Source: Isoetes taiwanensis (lineage: Eukaryota > Streptophyta > Lycopodiopsida > Isoetales > Isoetaceae). From it: DNA of 64,000 bases. Under the pieces are notes generated by a model that saw only the letters and a program-made list of their open reading frames with translations, ran no database searches and was not told the origin of the DNA. Location of the stretch: NCBI GenBank assembly GCA_021234155.1, contig JAJEKV010000054.1:6716655-6780654 (forward strand), in the 5' to 3' direction. This document shows positions 1 to 12,374 of the stretch, one piece after another (the first letter of the stretch is position 1; the number at the start of each line of letters is the position of its first letter). A program made the translations under genes and the position numbers.

Positions 1-2565
1 GGCATAATATATACAGGGCTTCCAGACAGGTGGACATACAACAGAGTCATACCTTTACACAAGGGGGGAAGTAGACAATATCCCGGAAACTATAGGACAA
101 TAATGGTGAGCTCCATCTTCGCAAAATGGTTCGGAAAAGCCCTGGATAGCAAATTGAAATAATGGGCAGAAGCGGAAAATCTGAGGGCATAGGGACAAGC
201 AGGTTTCAGACCGGAACACTCAACCACAGACCATCTAGTAACCTCTGGATATTAATAGAGTAGAACAAAGCACATGGAAAGAAAATAATTTGCTGCTTTG
301 TAGATTTTAGGAAAGCATTCGACACAGTCCCGAGGGAGAAGCTCCTACAAAGGTTGCTAGATGTGCAAGCTCCAAGAAACATGGTAGGATCGATTGCAAG
401 ACTGTACCATAGGGTATATGCAAAGATGGAGCAAGGAGGACAGGCAATAGACTGTGATACAGGCGTCAAACAGGGATGGCCTCTATCCCCGACTTTATTT
501 GGGATATATATAGATGCATTACAGGGTTACATAGCAGAACAGCAGGGGGACGAATACGCCCCTACATTAGGAGATACCAAGGTACCTATTATGTTGTACA
601 CTGATGATTTGAGCATGATGGCCACAAAGAATAAGGGGATGCACGGGACTACTAAAGATACTTGGAAAACTTCTCGAAAAAAATAGGGCTAACAAGAATC
701 TTGCAAAACCAAGATAGTCATCTTCGAATAAGAATAAGCATAGACCTTTCGTGTCTGGAGGAGACAGAAATAGAAGAAGCAAATCTAATATATGTATCTG
801 GGGGTATGATGCACATGGCACGGGAAATGGGCTAAGGGTGCGCATACAAGGTTCCAATCAGCCATAGGGAGCTATTTTAGTATGAAAAACTTCTGCAATA
901 AAAGTAGAATAATCGACCGACATTAAATGTTACTTATTCAAAGGCAGAGTAGCCACGATGCAATTATACGGGCTGAAGCTTGGGGCCAGTTCATTAGAGG
1001 AAAAATGAGATCACATTTTGTCCCATTAAGGGATGCTTAAAATGCCATGTCAGCTTTTTAAACTGTCCAATAAGAGAAGAGCTCTAGTATATCTCATTCC
1101 AGTATTATGTGGCAGCCTGTAATTAATGCAGCTGCAACTAACTTCTGTACTATCATTTTTTCATTATAACTTTTGATCCAGAACTCCGATTCAAGAATTT
1201 TTTGTAGCAATGGGTTTGTCTTCACAAGATCTATCTAGTGATAACCCATTCATACATCTTTTACGATATAAATATATAAGAAATGAGCAAAAAATCATAT
1301 TTTTTTAAGGTTAATGCATATGACCATATTGAAATACATCATAACCATATATCATTGGAAAGATCTTTTCATTCCGCATCTAATGCAACAAACGCCGCAA
1401 CATTTTGACAAGTGGAACAAAAGTTATGGGGAAAAACAACAACAATGAAGTTGTTGGTGCTGCGAGGGTAGCCATTCCATTGGAGGATATGGGGATGAAA
1501 TGAGATCTCAAATTTTCTCTAATGTAACAGATAAAAAATGGGACAAACAGGAAGGAATCCTTAGACAATGGCACAAACAGGAATTTAAGGTAAGGGCAAA
1601 TACGCCACTAACAATCATGATACTCGAAACCGGACAGAAACCAATGGAGGTGAGAGCATGGGAGAGGACCATTAGATACCTAATAAAGGACAATGCAGGA
1701 GATCACCAAGGGAAGTTGTCAAGTATTGCAATCATCGAGTCAGCAAAGTCACACATTCTCATAGGCAGTGGATGGTTTAAGGAGGTAGCAAGGTGGACCA
1801 GAGAAATGGGATTGAATCTGAGCGACCTAATAAACAAAGGGCAGTGGAATGAAGAATGGGCTGATAGAGCTACAAGAGCATGGCTGCAAAAATATGCAGG
1901 ACCCAAAACACTCTGGCTCATGACAGTCTTCAACCCAGAATAGCAAATAGGACACCAGATGTACCGAGATGACCTACTAGGAAAAGCCAGAAGAGACAAT
2001 CCCGCTAGATTCGTGGATGGGGAGTCATGATCTAAGAATTGAAAAGGACAGGTGGAGGGGAATAGAAAGGGAGTGCCGAATATGCAGAATCTGCGACACT
2101 GGGAGAGTGGAGATGAGAACCACATGATTAATGAGTGCCCGATATACGGAGACATCAGAGACAGATACAGAAATATAATGGGGACAACCAGTACATATTC
2201 TGATGAAAAGGACAGAATCAATGAGAGACATGGCAGACGCAATCCAGGGAATGATGATCAGACACCGAGAGTTACGCAGAGAAAGAGGGTTTGTAATATG
2301 AACCGCACAAGAGGCGGCTCATAAACCCCACACAAATTGTTCAATGAAAAGCTGATTGTTAACGACGCATCACCGCACGGCCACGAAGCCGATGTAAAGC
2401 GGGTGCTGGTAATAATAGGAAAAGGTAAGCCTTCAAAAAAGGCTACATCAAAACAACGTGATGTGCTAGTAGCACCCTTTCAGGGAGCTCGCCCATGCTA
2501 CACAAGTCCGGGGGGCCGAGGGCACAAGGGACATTAATTTCTATTCTATTCTATTTTTTGAATCG
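1..2565 (+). mobile_element. LINE copy A, 3' portion (reverse transcriptase to tail), broken
   Basis: This is the 3' half of a non-LTR retrotransposon whose 5' end lies beyond the window. Reading fragments encode reverse transcriptase: VDFRKAFDTVPRE near 300, a GVKQGWPLSPTLFGIYIDAL block near 460-525, and the catalytic YTDD at about 597-608. A C-terminal region follows at 1500-1943. A CCHC-like knuckle with CRIC and later HMINECPIYG lies at about 2070-2160. The tail at 2525-2565 is an A/T-rich stretch followed by CTATT repeats. Several stops and frameshifts make it non-functional as read. It matches 16929-19510 almost base for base, apart from small indels. It is interrupted by a MITE-like insert at about 1129-1474. 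Confidence 0.85.
1129..1474. mobile_element. MITE-like insert in LINE copy A
   Basis: A roughly 345-bp A/T-rich, non-coding segment interrupts the LINE between its reverse transcriptase and C-terminal region. The left end reads AATTAATGCAGC and the right end approaches GGTGCTGC. In the second LINE copy (18050-18412) the right end continues into GCATTAATT, so the ends are inverted relative to each other. No transposase is encoded. The class is uncertain because target duplications are not clean. Confidence 0.5.
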
Positions 2566-2569
2566 AAAA

Positions 2570-3880
2570 GTTGAGTCAATAATTTTATATGTAAGAAGAT
2601 AATGTTAGGACATAGACTTAGGTCTCAGGTTTATTAATTTAGGGATGTGCTCCACAAATGTTGGAGGAACAGATGGTTGTTGACAACCATCCCTGCGTTG
2701 CCAACGAGATTAGAGGATAGGTGGTTTTGTGTTTATGAGGGTTGTTCACGCACCCTTAGCCATGGAGAGGGTTATATGGGTTTGTTGGAAGAACAAACAT
2801 CCTGAGGTTCCTTGGGTTGCTCATCGGCCAGGTGCACGCAGGACACCGCGAGGTCGAGGGCTTTTCATTACCTACTTCCCGTATTTCCATTCAATCATTC
2901 ACCCTTTGTACCACCTCCCTTCCTGACTTTCCTCCTAGACCACCACCTCATGCCACATCTTCACATGTCCCTCCACATTCCATGGTCCCCATAGTTAGTC
3001 CACCTTCCCGTCCTCTGATCTTACCATTCACCCTTAGTCGCACCTCCCTTCCCCGCTTCCCTTCTAGACCACCATCCCTTCCTATGTCATCGTATGTCCC
3101 TCCACCTTCCATGGTCCCCTAGCTAGTTCATCTGCCCATCCACTATCAAGTCTTGTGTGTGACATTCCAGTCCCTCCAGTGTCTGCATCTTTCATGTCCC
3201 CTATCTATTCTCATGGTCTTTGTCCTACGTCATTGTCTCCTTGCACTATGCTACCTTTTACCTCGTTGGCATACCCAGATGTCGCACCCTTCCACCCGAA
3301 TATACTCATAAGGGAAACTTGGATCAACGCCTAGGATATCTTCGATAAAGGGTTGGACATGAGTTTTAACGCATTGCACCATCAAAGAGTACGAGGCTTC
3401 CGTGAAAATGTAACCTTCCCTTGAGTTGATTGAAGGTATAGGTGGATATGATCCAACGGAGTCTTCCTCATTCAAATGATTATCACAATCACCACTCAGT
3501 GTTACATGGTCTTCATCATCTAGGCCCTCAAAACCTGCAGCATTGTCAACATTCTCAAAGCGAAATCACTTATAGTTGCTTTTGAATCATATAGAGACGA
3601 ATCAGTGGAGATATCATTTTCAACTCCCCCATACACGTTACATTCCAAATCCGTGAGATAAATAGCAGCATCAAAGGAACAAAAAATGAAATGGTAGATG
3701 GAAATCACAACGAACAGATGAATCGTGGATGAAGAAATAACTCGTAAGGACGATTCACTTGAAGAAATAGCTCTTTACGAGGATAAACTTGTGAGCTTTT
3801 ATAGACATTTTATGGAAATCTTCCCTAGTTTCTTTGGAAAGTTGGGGAGGTTTCTATAAAAATATTTATAAAAAAAATAG
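2570..3880. repeat. Proline-rich repeat-family block, copy A
   Basis: Open stretches at about 2817-3122 (+) encode proline/serine-rich protein with recurring PPSMVP, SRPPS and MSSYVPP. The rest has only short open frames, for example 74 codons on the minus strand at 3251-3475. The block recurs at 19520-20850. A diverged inverted copy lies at 50690-51130, where a longer frame is open on the minus strand. I do not recognise the family. The pattern of one direct and one inverted dispersed copy suggests part of a transposable element rather than a host gene. Confidence 0.4.
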
Positions 3881-3984
3881 TAATTAATTTTCGCAACCAC
3901 CGAGGGATGGCGCCTCCTCATTAAGACGCATGAGGATCGAGATGCACGAGAGGGAAAATCTTGGTCCTCGTGCAAATTTAGAGA

Positions 3985-4235
3985 GGGGCTTCTTTTTTAT
4001 TTTTATAACAACCTCCCCACCTTTCCGTGAAAACCTCCCCAGGTCATACCCAGAAAGTTGGGGAGTTTCCACAGAAAGGTGGGGAGGTTTCCATGGAAAC
4101 CTCCGTACAAGGAAAGTTGGGATTGTTTCCATGGAAAGTTGTAGAGGTTTCCAGGAAAATGGGGAGGTCTTTAGGGAAAGTTGGGGCCTGAGTTGGGGAG
4201 GTTTCTGTGAAAAGTTGGGGAGTTTTCATTGAAGT
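3985..4235. repeat. Degenerate tandem repeat of GGAAAGTTGGGGAGGTTTCC, copy A
   Basis: About ten degenerate units built on GGAAAGTTGGGGAGGTTTCC, in both orientations. The centre contains the palindrome GGTTTCCATGGAAACC at about 4086-4101. The same array is present at 20960-21185 in the duplicated copy. Confidence 0.7.
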
Positions 4236-4369
4236 CCAATCCAAATCGGGCGTAGATAAAACCATCGTTAGTGTTATGGTAAAGACAAAAGCAGCTCTTT
4301 CTTACTATTTCTCAATTCTCTTTAATAAAAGCACACATATCAAAGGGTCGTTTTAGTATAATTTCAAGA

Positions 4370-4428
4370 GCCATCATACCTTCCCATAGGCCAATTGGTC
4401 TCTGTGGACGATAAAAACTCTATTCTAT
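4370..4428 (+). mobile_element. SINE 3' end, truncated
   Basis: The segment GGCCAATTGGTCTCTGTGG followed by ACGATAAAAA and CTATTC repeats matches the 3' end of the short retroposons at 8775-9060 and 9843-9997. Only the 3' end is present, as expected for 5'-truncated retroposition. Confidence 0.55.
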
Positions 4429-4561
4429 TCTGGTAAAGACAAAAGCACTTATTCCTTACACTGGCATGCCCCACTAATCTCTCTCAAGATCGCCTGCTCC
4501 AATGCTCCCCCAATTTTCAGCCCTGTCCTGCCAATTTTTCAAGTAGCCCGTTTGCTTCATG

Positions 4562-4712
4562 CTCATTACAGACGTTACAATAGAATAGAATAGAATAAAT
4601 TTTTTAACGTCCACGGAGACCAATAGGTCATGGGACCCATATAATGGGCTATTACAATCATTACTACTAGGATTAAAAAACCCCTGCCTCGAAAGGTTTT
4701 CAAGGGAACATT
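4562..4712 (-). mobile_element. SINE-like retroposon, reverse orientation
   Basis: Read on the minus strand it runs through CCTTTCGAGGCAGGGG, TGGGTCCCATGACCTATTGG and GTGGACGTTAAAAAA, and ends in TATTC repeats. An inverted, nearly identical copy lies at 9843-9997. It is also present in the duplicated copy at 21534-21665. Confidence 0.65.
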
Positions 4713-6636
4713 ACATTTCCTTTACTATGGCTAGCTCTTACAATGTAATAACAAAACAGATATGCATCATTTTTACGACACTACCTCAACCACGTGAGAT
4801 CCCACAAGCGAAGTGAAAAGATTAACATGCATTTGATTTACTGAGAAGAGATGGAAAGGGATTGGACACCTCAACAATTTTGTAATGGTGGCACTTATCT
4901 GGATCTAAAGCTGCAATAAGAAACATAAAGGACTAGTTGAAGGAAGGATCAAGAAACGTAAAGTCGATATCAAGGTTCAAACAAAGTTATAAGTTATTAT
5001 GTGCGTACTTCAAAATCCAATATCTTAAACCATCTACATAACAAATTGCAAATTGCAGAAATCCTTGAGTTTGTGATAAATATACCAATTTTTTGGCATC
5101 TGCATATGGGGTTCTCCTAATTACTAGATATGAAAGTAGAAAACGAAATCATAAATATAGAGCATAACACTGTCAAGTCCTTACATCCGGACATGGGCAT
5201 CAACATACTTAGCTTTCGCATGCTGCATTGGCTTATGGGTCCAGAGATTGAGGCTAAGGATGAGCAAAGATCTTCGCTAGCTTTCGCCCATTGGTCAAGC
5301 GATTTGCCAATAACATTCTGCCAATATTGACAGAATATGCTTCAAAAGGTTTATTGGGATTTACAAATGGAGACTAATCTGCCAAAATGGAGCTTGGATG
5401 TAATGTTGCAAAATTAGTGCTCAAAAACTAAAAACTAACTCTGGCACCACTACCCATAATCGAGCAAATGTAACACAATTTATTCTTTCTAAATATACAA
5501 CTATCTTTAGAAGCAAAAATTGACATTATTCAAGTGCAAACATTTGAAATGGAGTTTACAGAATAATACATTTCCTTGAAGAAGTCAGATCAACATAGCT
5601 AGCCTAAGATCTGCTAGTCATTTTGCTATCCGTCACTATATTTTTTAAATTTTTGAAGCAGATGATAAAAACTTTGGCGCCATCTGATGGTGGCCGCCAG
5701 GGCCATTGCAGAAAAAAGAGGCAACACCCTTGAAAAGAAGCCCCGGACCTCCATACCTCATTTTATCTGCTGAAAATGGAAAATGAAATATCATCTGATT
5801 CAGGAGGAGTTTTTACCGGTTTCGCTTGACGGATTTGCGCTTGATAAATTTGCATTGTGTCGAAAGGCATCCATCTAGTGCAAACCTTCTGCAATTCCCT
5901 GCTTTCAAGCACACAAATCTATAACGACTCTGGCAAAGGTTTCATTTCTTTTCCCTTCCCCAAGCAATCGTTCTTTTCCCTTTCTTAATGTTGAGCTTTT
6001 TTTTTTTTTTTCAAACCTTCAATGACCGCAAGCCCCCGCATTCAAGTCCTTCTGAGAATGTGTGTAAATCCGCATAACTCCATCCATCGGTTTCATTTAA
6101 TGCGCCCACTCAGATCCGATTCAATCATGAGGCGCGCAGGGAAATAAGGGAAAGAAGATTCACCAGATGCCATATTTTAAATAAATCGTCTTTCGTTTAT
6201 AACCTGTCTTGGTTCCTGAAATATTTTACATGTCCTAGGAAAACCCTACAACTCACTAATCAACATGTCTACTATTTTTTCCAGCCTACACTTTCCTACA
6301 AGAATATAACCAACATGTAATTTTCCTACAAAATAAAAATCAGCAAGATATAATTTCCTACAAGAATGAAATAAACATGTAATTTTCTTGCACACTATAA
6401 TCCTGCAAGTTAATATTATAAACTTGTAAAATAACAGGTGATAGATATAGTATGATTCATAGTACATGTGATATGGTTGATGTAACACTACAAAACCTGC
6501 TCAAAATCCTATAACAACTTATGTGAACGTCAACGTCTTCAAGGCAAAAAGAAAAATAACAAAAGAGATTATCCGTCATCTTCATCCAATCCTTCCTCTT
6601 CCACATTTGCACGAGTTACTTTGGACCTGGAATTGG
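4713..6636. other. Intergenic DNA of the duplicated block, copy A
   Basis: No supported gene. It is A/T-rich with a T tract near 5998-6011 and scattered short frames. It is co-linear with 21666-21902 plus 26483-28234. The junction that carries the 4.58 kb insert in copy B lies at 4925-4934, where copy A has about 8 bp of different sequence. Confidence 0.6.
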
Positions 6637-8777
6637 TTAAATAGATGTGCCTATACTTGGCTCGAGATTTTCAAATCTGAAGGCTTCTTCAAAATCAAAC
6701 TCATCAATTGCTTCGGGCGGACCTTCAATTGCAACTCTCATTAATGAATCAGCCCCTTCTGTTTTTAGTCTATTACAGTATTTGTCTTTAATATGGTTCA
6801 ATTGGCTGAATCCCCTTTCACAAATTGTTGTACTTGGATATTGTACCAGACCCACTATAGCAAGCTCTACCATTTCTGTATACTTATCCTCCCTCAACAT
6901 TGTTTGAGATAGGATAATTGTCTAAGTGTCTAAAAAATTCTTCTCTTGCCACTCCGTACATGCTTGCATCTTAAACTTTCTAAACTCTGTGAGAAAGTTA
7001 TCACGATTAATAAGGCTATCAAATTTCACACCACCAATCAATCGAGGCTCTCCATAAAATTTTAGCAATTCATTAGCATCGTGATGACCAAATGCTTTCA
7101 TTTCCTTTGTTGCTCTTGGTATATGTGCAGGTGCAAATATTATAAAACATGATAAGATCTCATGATCCTTGAACCTCTCGTCTACGTCAGCCAAAACAGC
7201 TTCAGCAAAATCATTTTGAAATTCGAGAGCCTCCTCTAAATTATGATCTTCAACACAGCTTGTCATTTGTATTCCATGATACATATCTCCCTTCACAGCC
7301 CCTCTAAGTGCAGCAAGCTTTCCATTTGGGCGCCCAAAATCAGGAATTATAGGATATCCTTTGCTATCCTTTAGACCATTATTCAAATCCAATATTTCAG
7401 TAAGAAATTCTACCTCAATTTGATGCTTTGTATAGCCCACAAGTCCTCCTATTGAAGCGACTTCTACCCAATCTTTTTGAAAATCGCTCAAAGCGGTCAA
7501 GTGCATCAAAATATCAGCCAAAAAATGCAAAATGTAGACAATCTTAATAACTTGTCAATTGCATGGTGTCTACTCAATCACCTTGTTGCTGAAATATGTT
7601 CAAGCCTCAAAGCAGAATAAGCAAGTTCCTCTTCAAGTGCCTTCAATAAGCCTCCTCTTAAACTACTTCGGAAATAATAGCTTGTTGCCCCATTAACCAG
7701 CTTACCAACCTTCTCACATATGTGCTTGCAACTTGGTTGTTTGGCTTCTGATTCTATACACAGATTAGTTCTATGGGCAACAGAATGTATGGATGTCATA
7801 AAAGGATTATATCCTTTCAGCCTAGTTGCTACACCTGTCCAGCACCCAACCATGACTGAAGCACCATCTGAATCAAGAGCAATCATCTTTGTCAAGTCTA
7901 ATTTGCTTTGCACTACAAGCTTCTCCACTATGGCTTTCGTAATTGTACTTGCATCCCCTACGTCTAATGACACCAAACCTATGAATGATTTTTATGCTGA
8001 AAATCATCCAAATAAGTGGAATGTTGGACCACACTGGCATCGGTTGATTCATCAACCCATTATGCCAAACCAAGTGCTGTTTATGATTTTCTCAAACACA
8101 TTCTCCACTATAGACTTGCTGATGCATTTCAGAAAATAACTGCAAGCTTTGTCATCATTATACAAATTTGGCACTGCAGATCCACATTCTCTAAGAAGTT
8201 GTAACAACATACATAATTTTCTATATGCAAGGTCTTCCTTGCATATAAAATACACATTTAAATAGAGTAAGGACTTCTTTGTCAACAGATTCATTATTCT
8301 TCTTCTCCACTTTATGCAAAGAATCTTTTCCACTTGTAGCTAACCATACTGCATGTTTATGCTTGCACTTTCAGCGTGCTCTTTGAAAGCTGATGTCCTT
8401 AAATTCATGGCATCTTCTAACCCAAATGGACTTTTACATCTGTTATCCTCCTTGCAATAAATGTACTTTACCTTTGTCATGGTTGAAGTGCAGCCAATCA
8501 TAGTCATCTAACCATTTCTCCTTCCAACTTTTTCTAGCCTCTACAATTCGCTCATGCTCAGCATTGAGATCTTGAGTATAAGTAGCTATGATATTTGCAA
8601 ATCATCCTAAAACATTTGCATTACTTACTCCAGCAACAGGAGCCTCAATAGAAGCCTCATTTTCCCTTGTAAATCCAACCATTTGCAAGATCGATGTTTG
8701 TCCTTGAACCATTTTTCGTCCCTTACCTCAAGGAGCCATTGGCAATTTCCTGATATGGGATATAACTACCATTTCTT
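6637..8777 (-). pseudogene. hAT-family transposase, copy A, frameshifted
   Basis: A cut-and-paste transposase of the hAT superfamily (ZNF862-like group) is read in pieces on the minus strand. The N-terminal part (about 8480-8777) shows DYDWLHF and GKV, typical of the TTF zinc-finger leader in this group. The middle part (7578-7976) shows IALDSDGASVMVG and HSVAHRTNLC. The C-terminal dimerisation region (6637-6900) has PSTTICERGFSQLN, IKDKYCNRL and GPPEAIDEFDFEEA. At least four frame breaks separate these pieces. A deletion of about 75 bp near 7540, relative to copy B, removes part of the transposase core. It is inactive as read. The neighbouring LINE and SINE are duplicated with it. Confidence 0.8.
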
Positions 8778-9060
8778 AAAATGAGAATGAATGAGAATGA
8801 GAATGATTTTTTTATCGTCCACTGAGGCCAATCGGCCTATGGGACCCATAAAGAACGCAACAAACTTATTACTGTCCGGTTAAACCCCCTCCCCCCCGAA
8901 GGGTTTTCGAGGGAAAAACCGTGGCAGTAATAAGAATGCTGTCAAACTGTACAAGTATATATCAATGTATATATACATGTCAAGCGTGTGCCCGAGGACA
9001 TAGCTGATCTCGCATGTCCATAACCTCCTGAAGGTATGATCCCAGCACCCGTACGGATGC
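8775..9060 (-). mobile_element. SINE-like retroposon with ATTCTC tail, copy A
   Basis: On the minus strand the body contains CCCTTCGGGG, GGTCCCATAGGCCGATTGG and GTGGACGATAAAAAAATC. It ends in ATTCTC repeats at 8775-8800. It abuts the hAT gene start. The same element sits at 31430-31715 in copy B, so it predates the duplication. Confidence 0.6.
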
Positions 9061-9842
9061 TGTGCTCAATGTCACATGCCTGAATTTGTGCAACATGCCT
9101 GAATAAAATTAAATAACGTGAACAATGCTACTAGAACAAGCTGCAATTGAGTACAAGATAGACTGTAAAAAAGAATGGACAATTTTAGGCAGCAAACTGC
9201 TTACCATAATTACTCTTACAACTAACATAGCTGGTTCATGCAACATAATGAATTGAAATGATCTTTCCTTACTATGCAATACGAATAATCACTATCTAAT
9301 ATTCATGCACCTATTTTTAACACAAGCTTTTTGGTAATGCCATGGTCATACACCTCACTTTGGAGCACAATAAAACCATGAATATCTCATAAGCTTTTCC
9401 ACATTTAGATCACCAAAGCATGATGTTTGTAGCACAGTCTAGCAGCTGCACAATGCCATCTAAAGCAAAATAATTATATGACAAACAAGCAGCAAAATGA
9501 TTATATGATATGCTAGCTTTAAAAATATAAAGCCATATTCCCACTGTGTGCAGCAACTACACAAGTCTAAAAAATAAAGCAAAAGCATTGCACAAGTCTA
9601 AAAAACAGTCTCTAGCAAGATGCGAAGTAAAGAACTGAAATTATATCATCTACCCTTGCATGGAGCAGCCTGTATCTATCTATTACTTGTATCTATCTAT
9701 TATTTTAAGGAAATCTCCAACCGTAATGACTATTTGCAATCAAATTCAAAAGCCAATATGTTAAAGTATGTGCTTATCCTTAAGGAGAAGAGCCAGGAAG
9801 AACATAAGATATCTCAATTATCTCCGCTTGCCTAGTATCATC
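9061..9842. other. Intergenic, no gene seen
   Basis: A/T-rich DNA with no supported coding region. Homology to copy B (up to 32346) ends near 9686, inside a TATCTATC microsatellite-like stretch. That is the right-hand boundary of the duplicated block in copy A. Confidence 0.6.
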
Positions 9843-9997
9843 ATTACTGCAAAGGTTTTTCCCTGGAAAACCTTTCGAGGCAGGGGTTTTTTAATCCTAG
9901 TAGTAATGATTGTACTAGCCCATTGTATGGGTCCCATGACCTATTGGTCTCCGTGGACGTTAAAAAAACTATTCTATTCTATTCTATTCTCTATTTT
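9843..9997 (+). mobile_element. SINE-like retroposon with TATTC tail
   Basis: The body runs GGTTTTTCCCTGG, CCTTTCGAGGCAGGGG, TGGGTCCCATGACC and GTGGACGTTAAAAAAAC, followed by CTATT repeats at 9969-9990. It is an inverted copy of 4562-4712. A further CTATT tract follows at 10106-10135. Confidence 0.65.
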
Positions 9998-11980
9998 TTG
10001 CTACAGTATGCTTTTCTTCACAATCGTTTCACCACTTCGAGGATAAGCAACAAGCATAACACTCCATCATCATAAAACCGCATGCCAATATCTAGCATCA
10101 TAACTTTTCTATTCTATTCTATTCTATTCTATTCTTTTGTGTTTTTGCACGCTTTTCTTTATGGTTTTGCTATGATTTAGTGGTGTATTCGAATGGATGT
10201 ACTAAATGATACTTCTAGATTGCACCCTATATTAGCTGTTGATTTTTAATATGAAAAGCAATCGTGTGGCCATGTTTATTCTTTATCGGCATGTAAACCA
10301 TTTGAAGAGCTTTTAGGGTTTTATCATTTTTTTACACATTCTCAATTATTTCTATATTTCTCAATTAAGGTTAATTATGGCCTTAGGATTCAGAACTGAA
10401 AGTCCAGCTGGTATAAAGGCAAATACCAGTTTGGGAAAAATATTAATAGGAAACATCAGCATTTAAAATGTACCAATGGGTAAGTTTTAAGCGGATAGAA
10501 AGCACTGTTGTAATATTCAGTGTTGAAAACAGGTTAAGCACTTCAAAATACATGGGAAGTGCAGAAATGCAGTAGCGTAAGCATAAATACCGGTCTATTT
10601 ATGTAAATGCTTAGAAATATGTATGGCCTATTTGGTTTGTTCTTCAGAAGAATATATTTAATCCTTAGATAGGTACCTTGGAGATCATTTAATAAAATAG
10701 ATCCCTGACCAAGTAGTAGTGTCTCACATAAAGCCTGAAGATTCTTGTTGATCATTATATGCTAAATGGGGCAAAAGGAACAATGGGTGACCAGCGAAGA
10801 GCTGAAAATCCCAACGTACCTTTTGGCCCTTGTAGTATTACCAAGATTATTGCTAATATCTACATGTTTGGCTGCAGGTACGGGATTTTACTCCTATTGT
10901 CTCTTTTGCATCTTTGGTTGAATGATCGGCAAGACTCGTGGAATAGTTACTTTGTTTGCGGAATATATATCAAATAGAACTGCAGGATTTGCATGGGTTA
11001 CACCCGTATGGTTTTGTATCACTATCCCTCTGCTCTCAGACTTTTAATTGGGCAGTAAGTGATGTAGAACATAAAAATACAATATGAACAGGTTATTTTT
11101 CATATCTAAATTGCTGATGTATGACAGTAAAGTTATGGGCAGCAAGTGGTTTGAACCATAGGCATAGTATTTTGGTTTTTTAAAAAAAAAGGGGATCTTA
11201 CTTCCAGTCTGACAAGGCCAAACAAGTGTTAGGGCTTATGGATAAGCTTCAAATGTATTTTCTGAAAACTCATATGTCCATTGGAATCAAATGACACAGA
11301 AGTGTTCTTGAGGTAATTTGTTTGTTTAATTGCAAATTTATTCTGAATGTTGCAAAACATGGTGTTAATAGGGTAGGGATTGTAAGGTTTATTATGTCCA
11401 TTGGACTTGGAGCTCTGTTTAAAAGGCTCTGTTCTGATACAATAAAGGTTGTTTTAAGAAAAAGAAAGGGATAATGTTGTTATGGCATGTAAAGTTCCAC
11501 AGGGCAGTTATCTCTTGATTTTACTGCTATTAACTTGGCCTTAGTTGTTTGAAATGACAATTCAGATGCTGTAAGGGCAAATACCAGTTAGATAAAAGTA
11601 TTTACAGGTTTCGTACCTTCATGAAAAACAGACCAACCAGTTGTCATTAAGAGAATAAGAAAAAGATGCTGGTAAACGACATATAAATGTAGTTTAACAA
11701 AATAATACATTAATGTGAATAATACTCATTGGTATTGTTGTACAATAAATCAAACAAGTAAGTGATCCCAGGAACAAGGTGGTTCATACCCTGGGTTCAT
11801 ATGGACTATCTTTAAATAGTTAATCATAGTCTTATACAGCTTGTTGAACTGGAAATGTAAGTAGATTGTGGATTCAAGGTTAACGTGATACCACGTTTAA
11901 TAGAGCTCAAAGTTAGGTGTGGGATGATAATACTGCTGCGGGATTGACCAAGGCAGATGTTTGAGCTAGGTTGACTAGTT

Positions 11981-12013
<33 letters not shown>

Positions 12014-12370
12014 CCAAATGCTTCTACATTGAGTAGGCATCACAACAATCTCTTTGCTTCTTGCAACCGGTGTCTGCAGCAGGCTTTAAAGTCTTATTGA
12101 AGGTGGTCTTAACCAACAGCACACATCTAGAGACTTACTAGCATATCAACGTCATCATACAAGCATCCTTGGAGCTATGACTACCTAAGAGATCACAACA
12201 TGAGGTATTTTTATGTTGGTTTTGATGCTGCCTGGAAGATTGCAAGGAGCCCCAGTCGTAGAGTCTGGATGTAAATTTATTGCTGTTTGAGATCTTTTTT
12301 CTGTATGATAATTTTTCTATTAGTCATGATCAAAATTTACAACAATGATTAGGCCGAGATAGGTTCTTAG
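9998..12370. other. Intergenic spacer with dispersed repeat and T tract
   Basis: No supported gene. About 10138-10250 is one of three related copies of a roughly 110-bp repeat (TATGGTTTTGCTATGATTT and TTCTAGATTGCACCCT). The others are near 21925-22040 and 23600-23715. A T tract of about 30 nt lies at 11984-12014. Confidence 0.5.
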
Positions 12371-12374
12371 GAAA

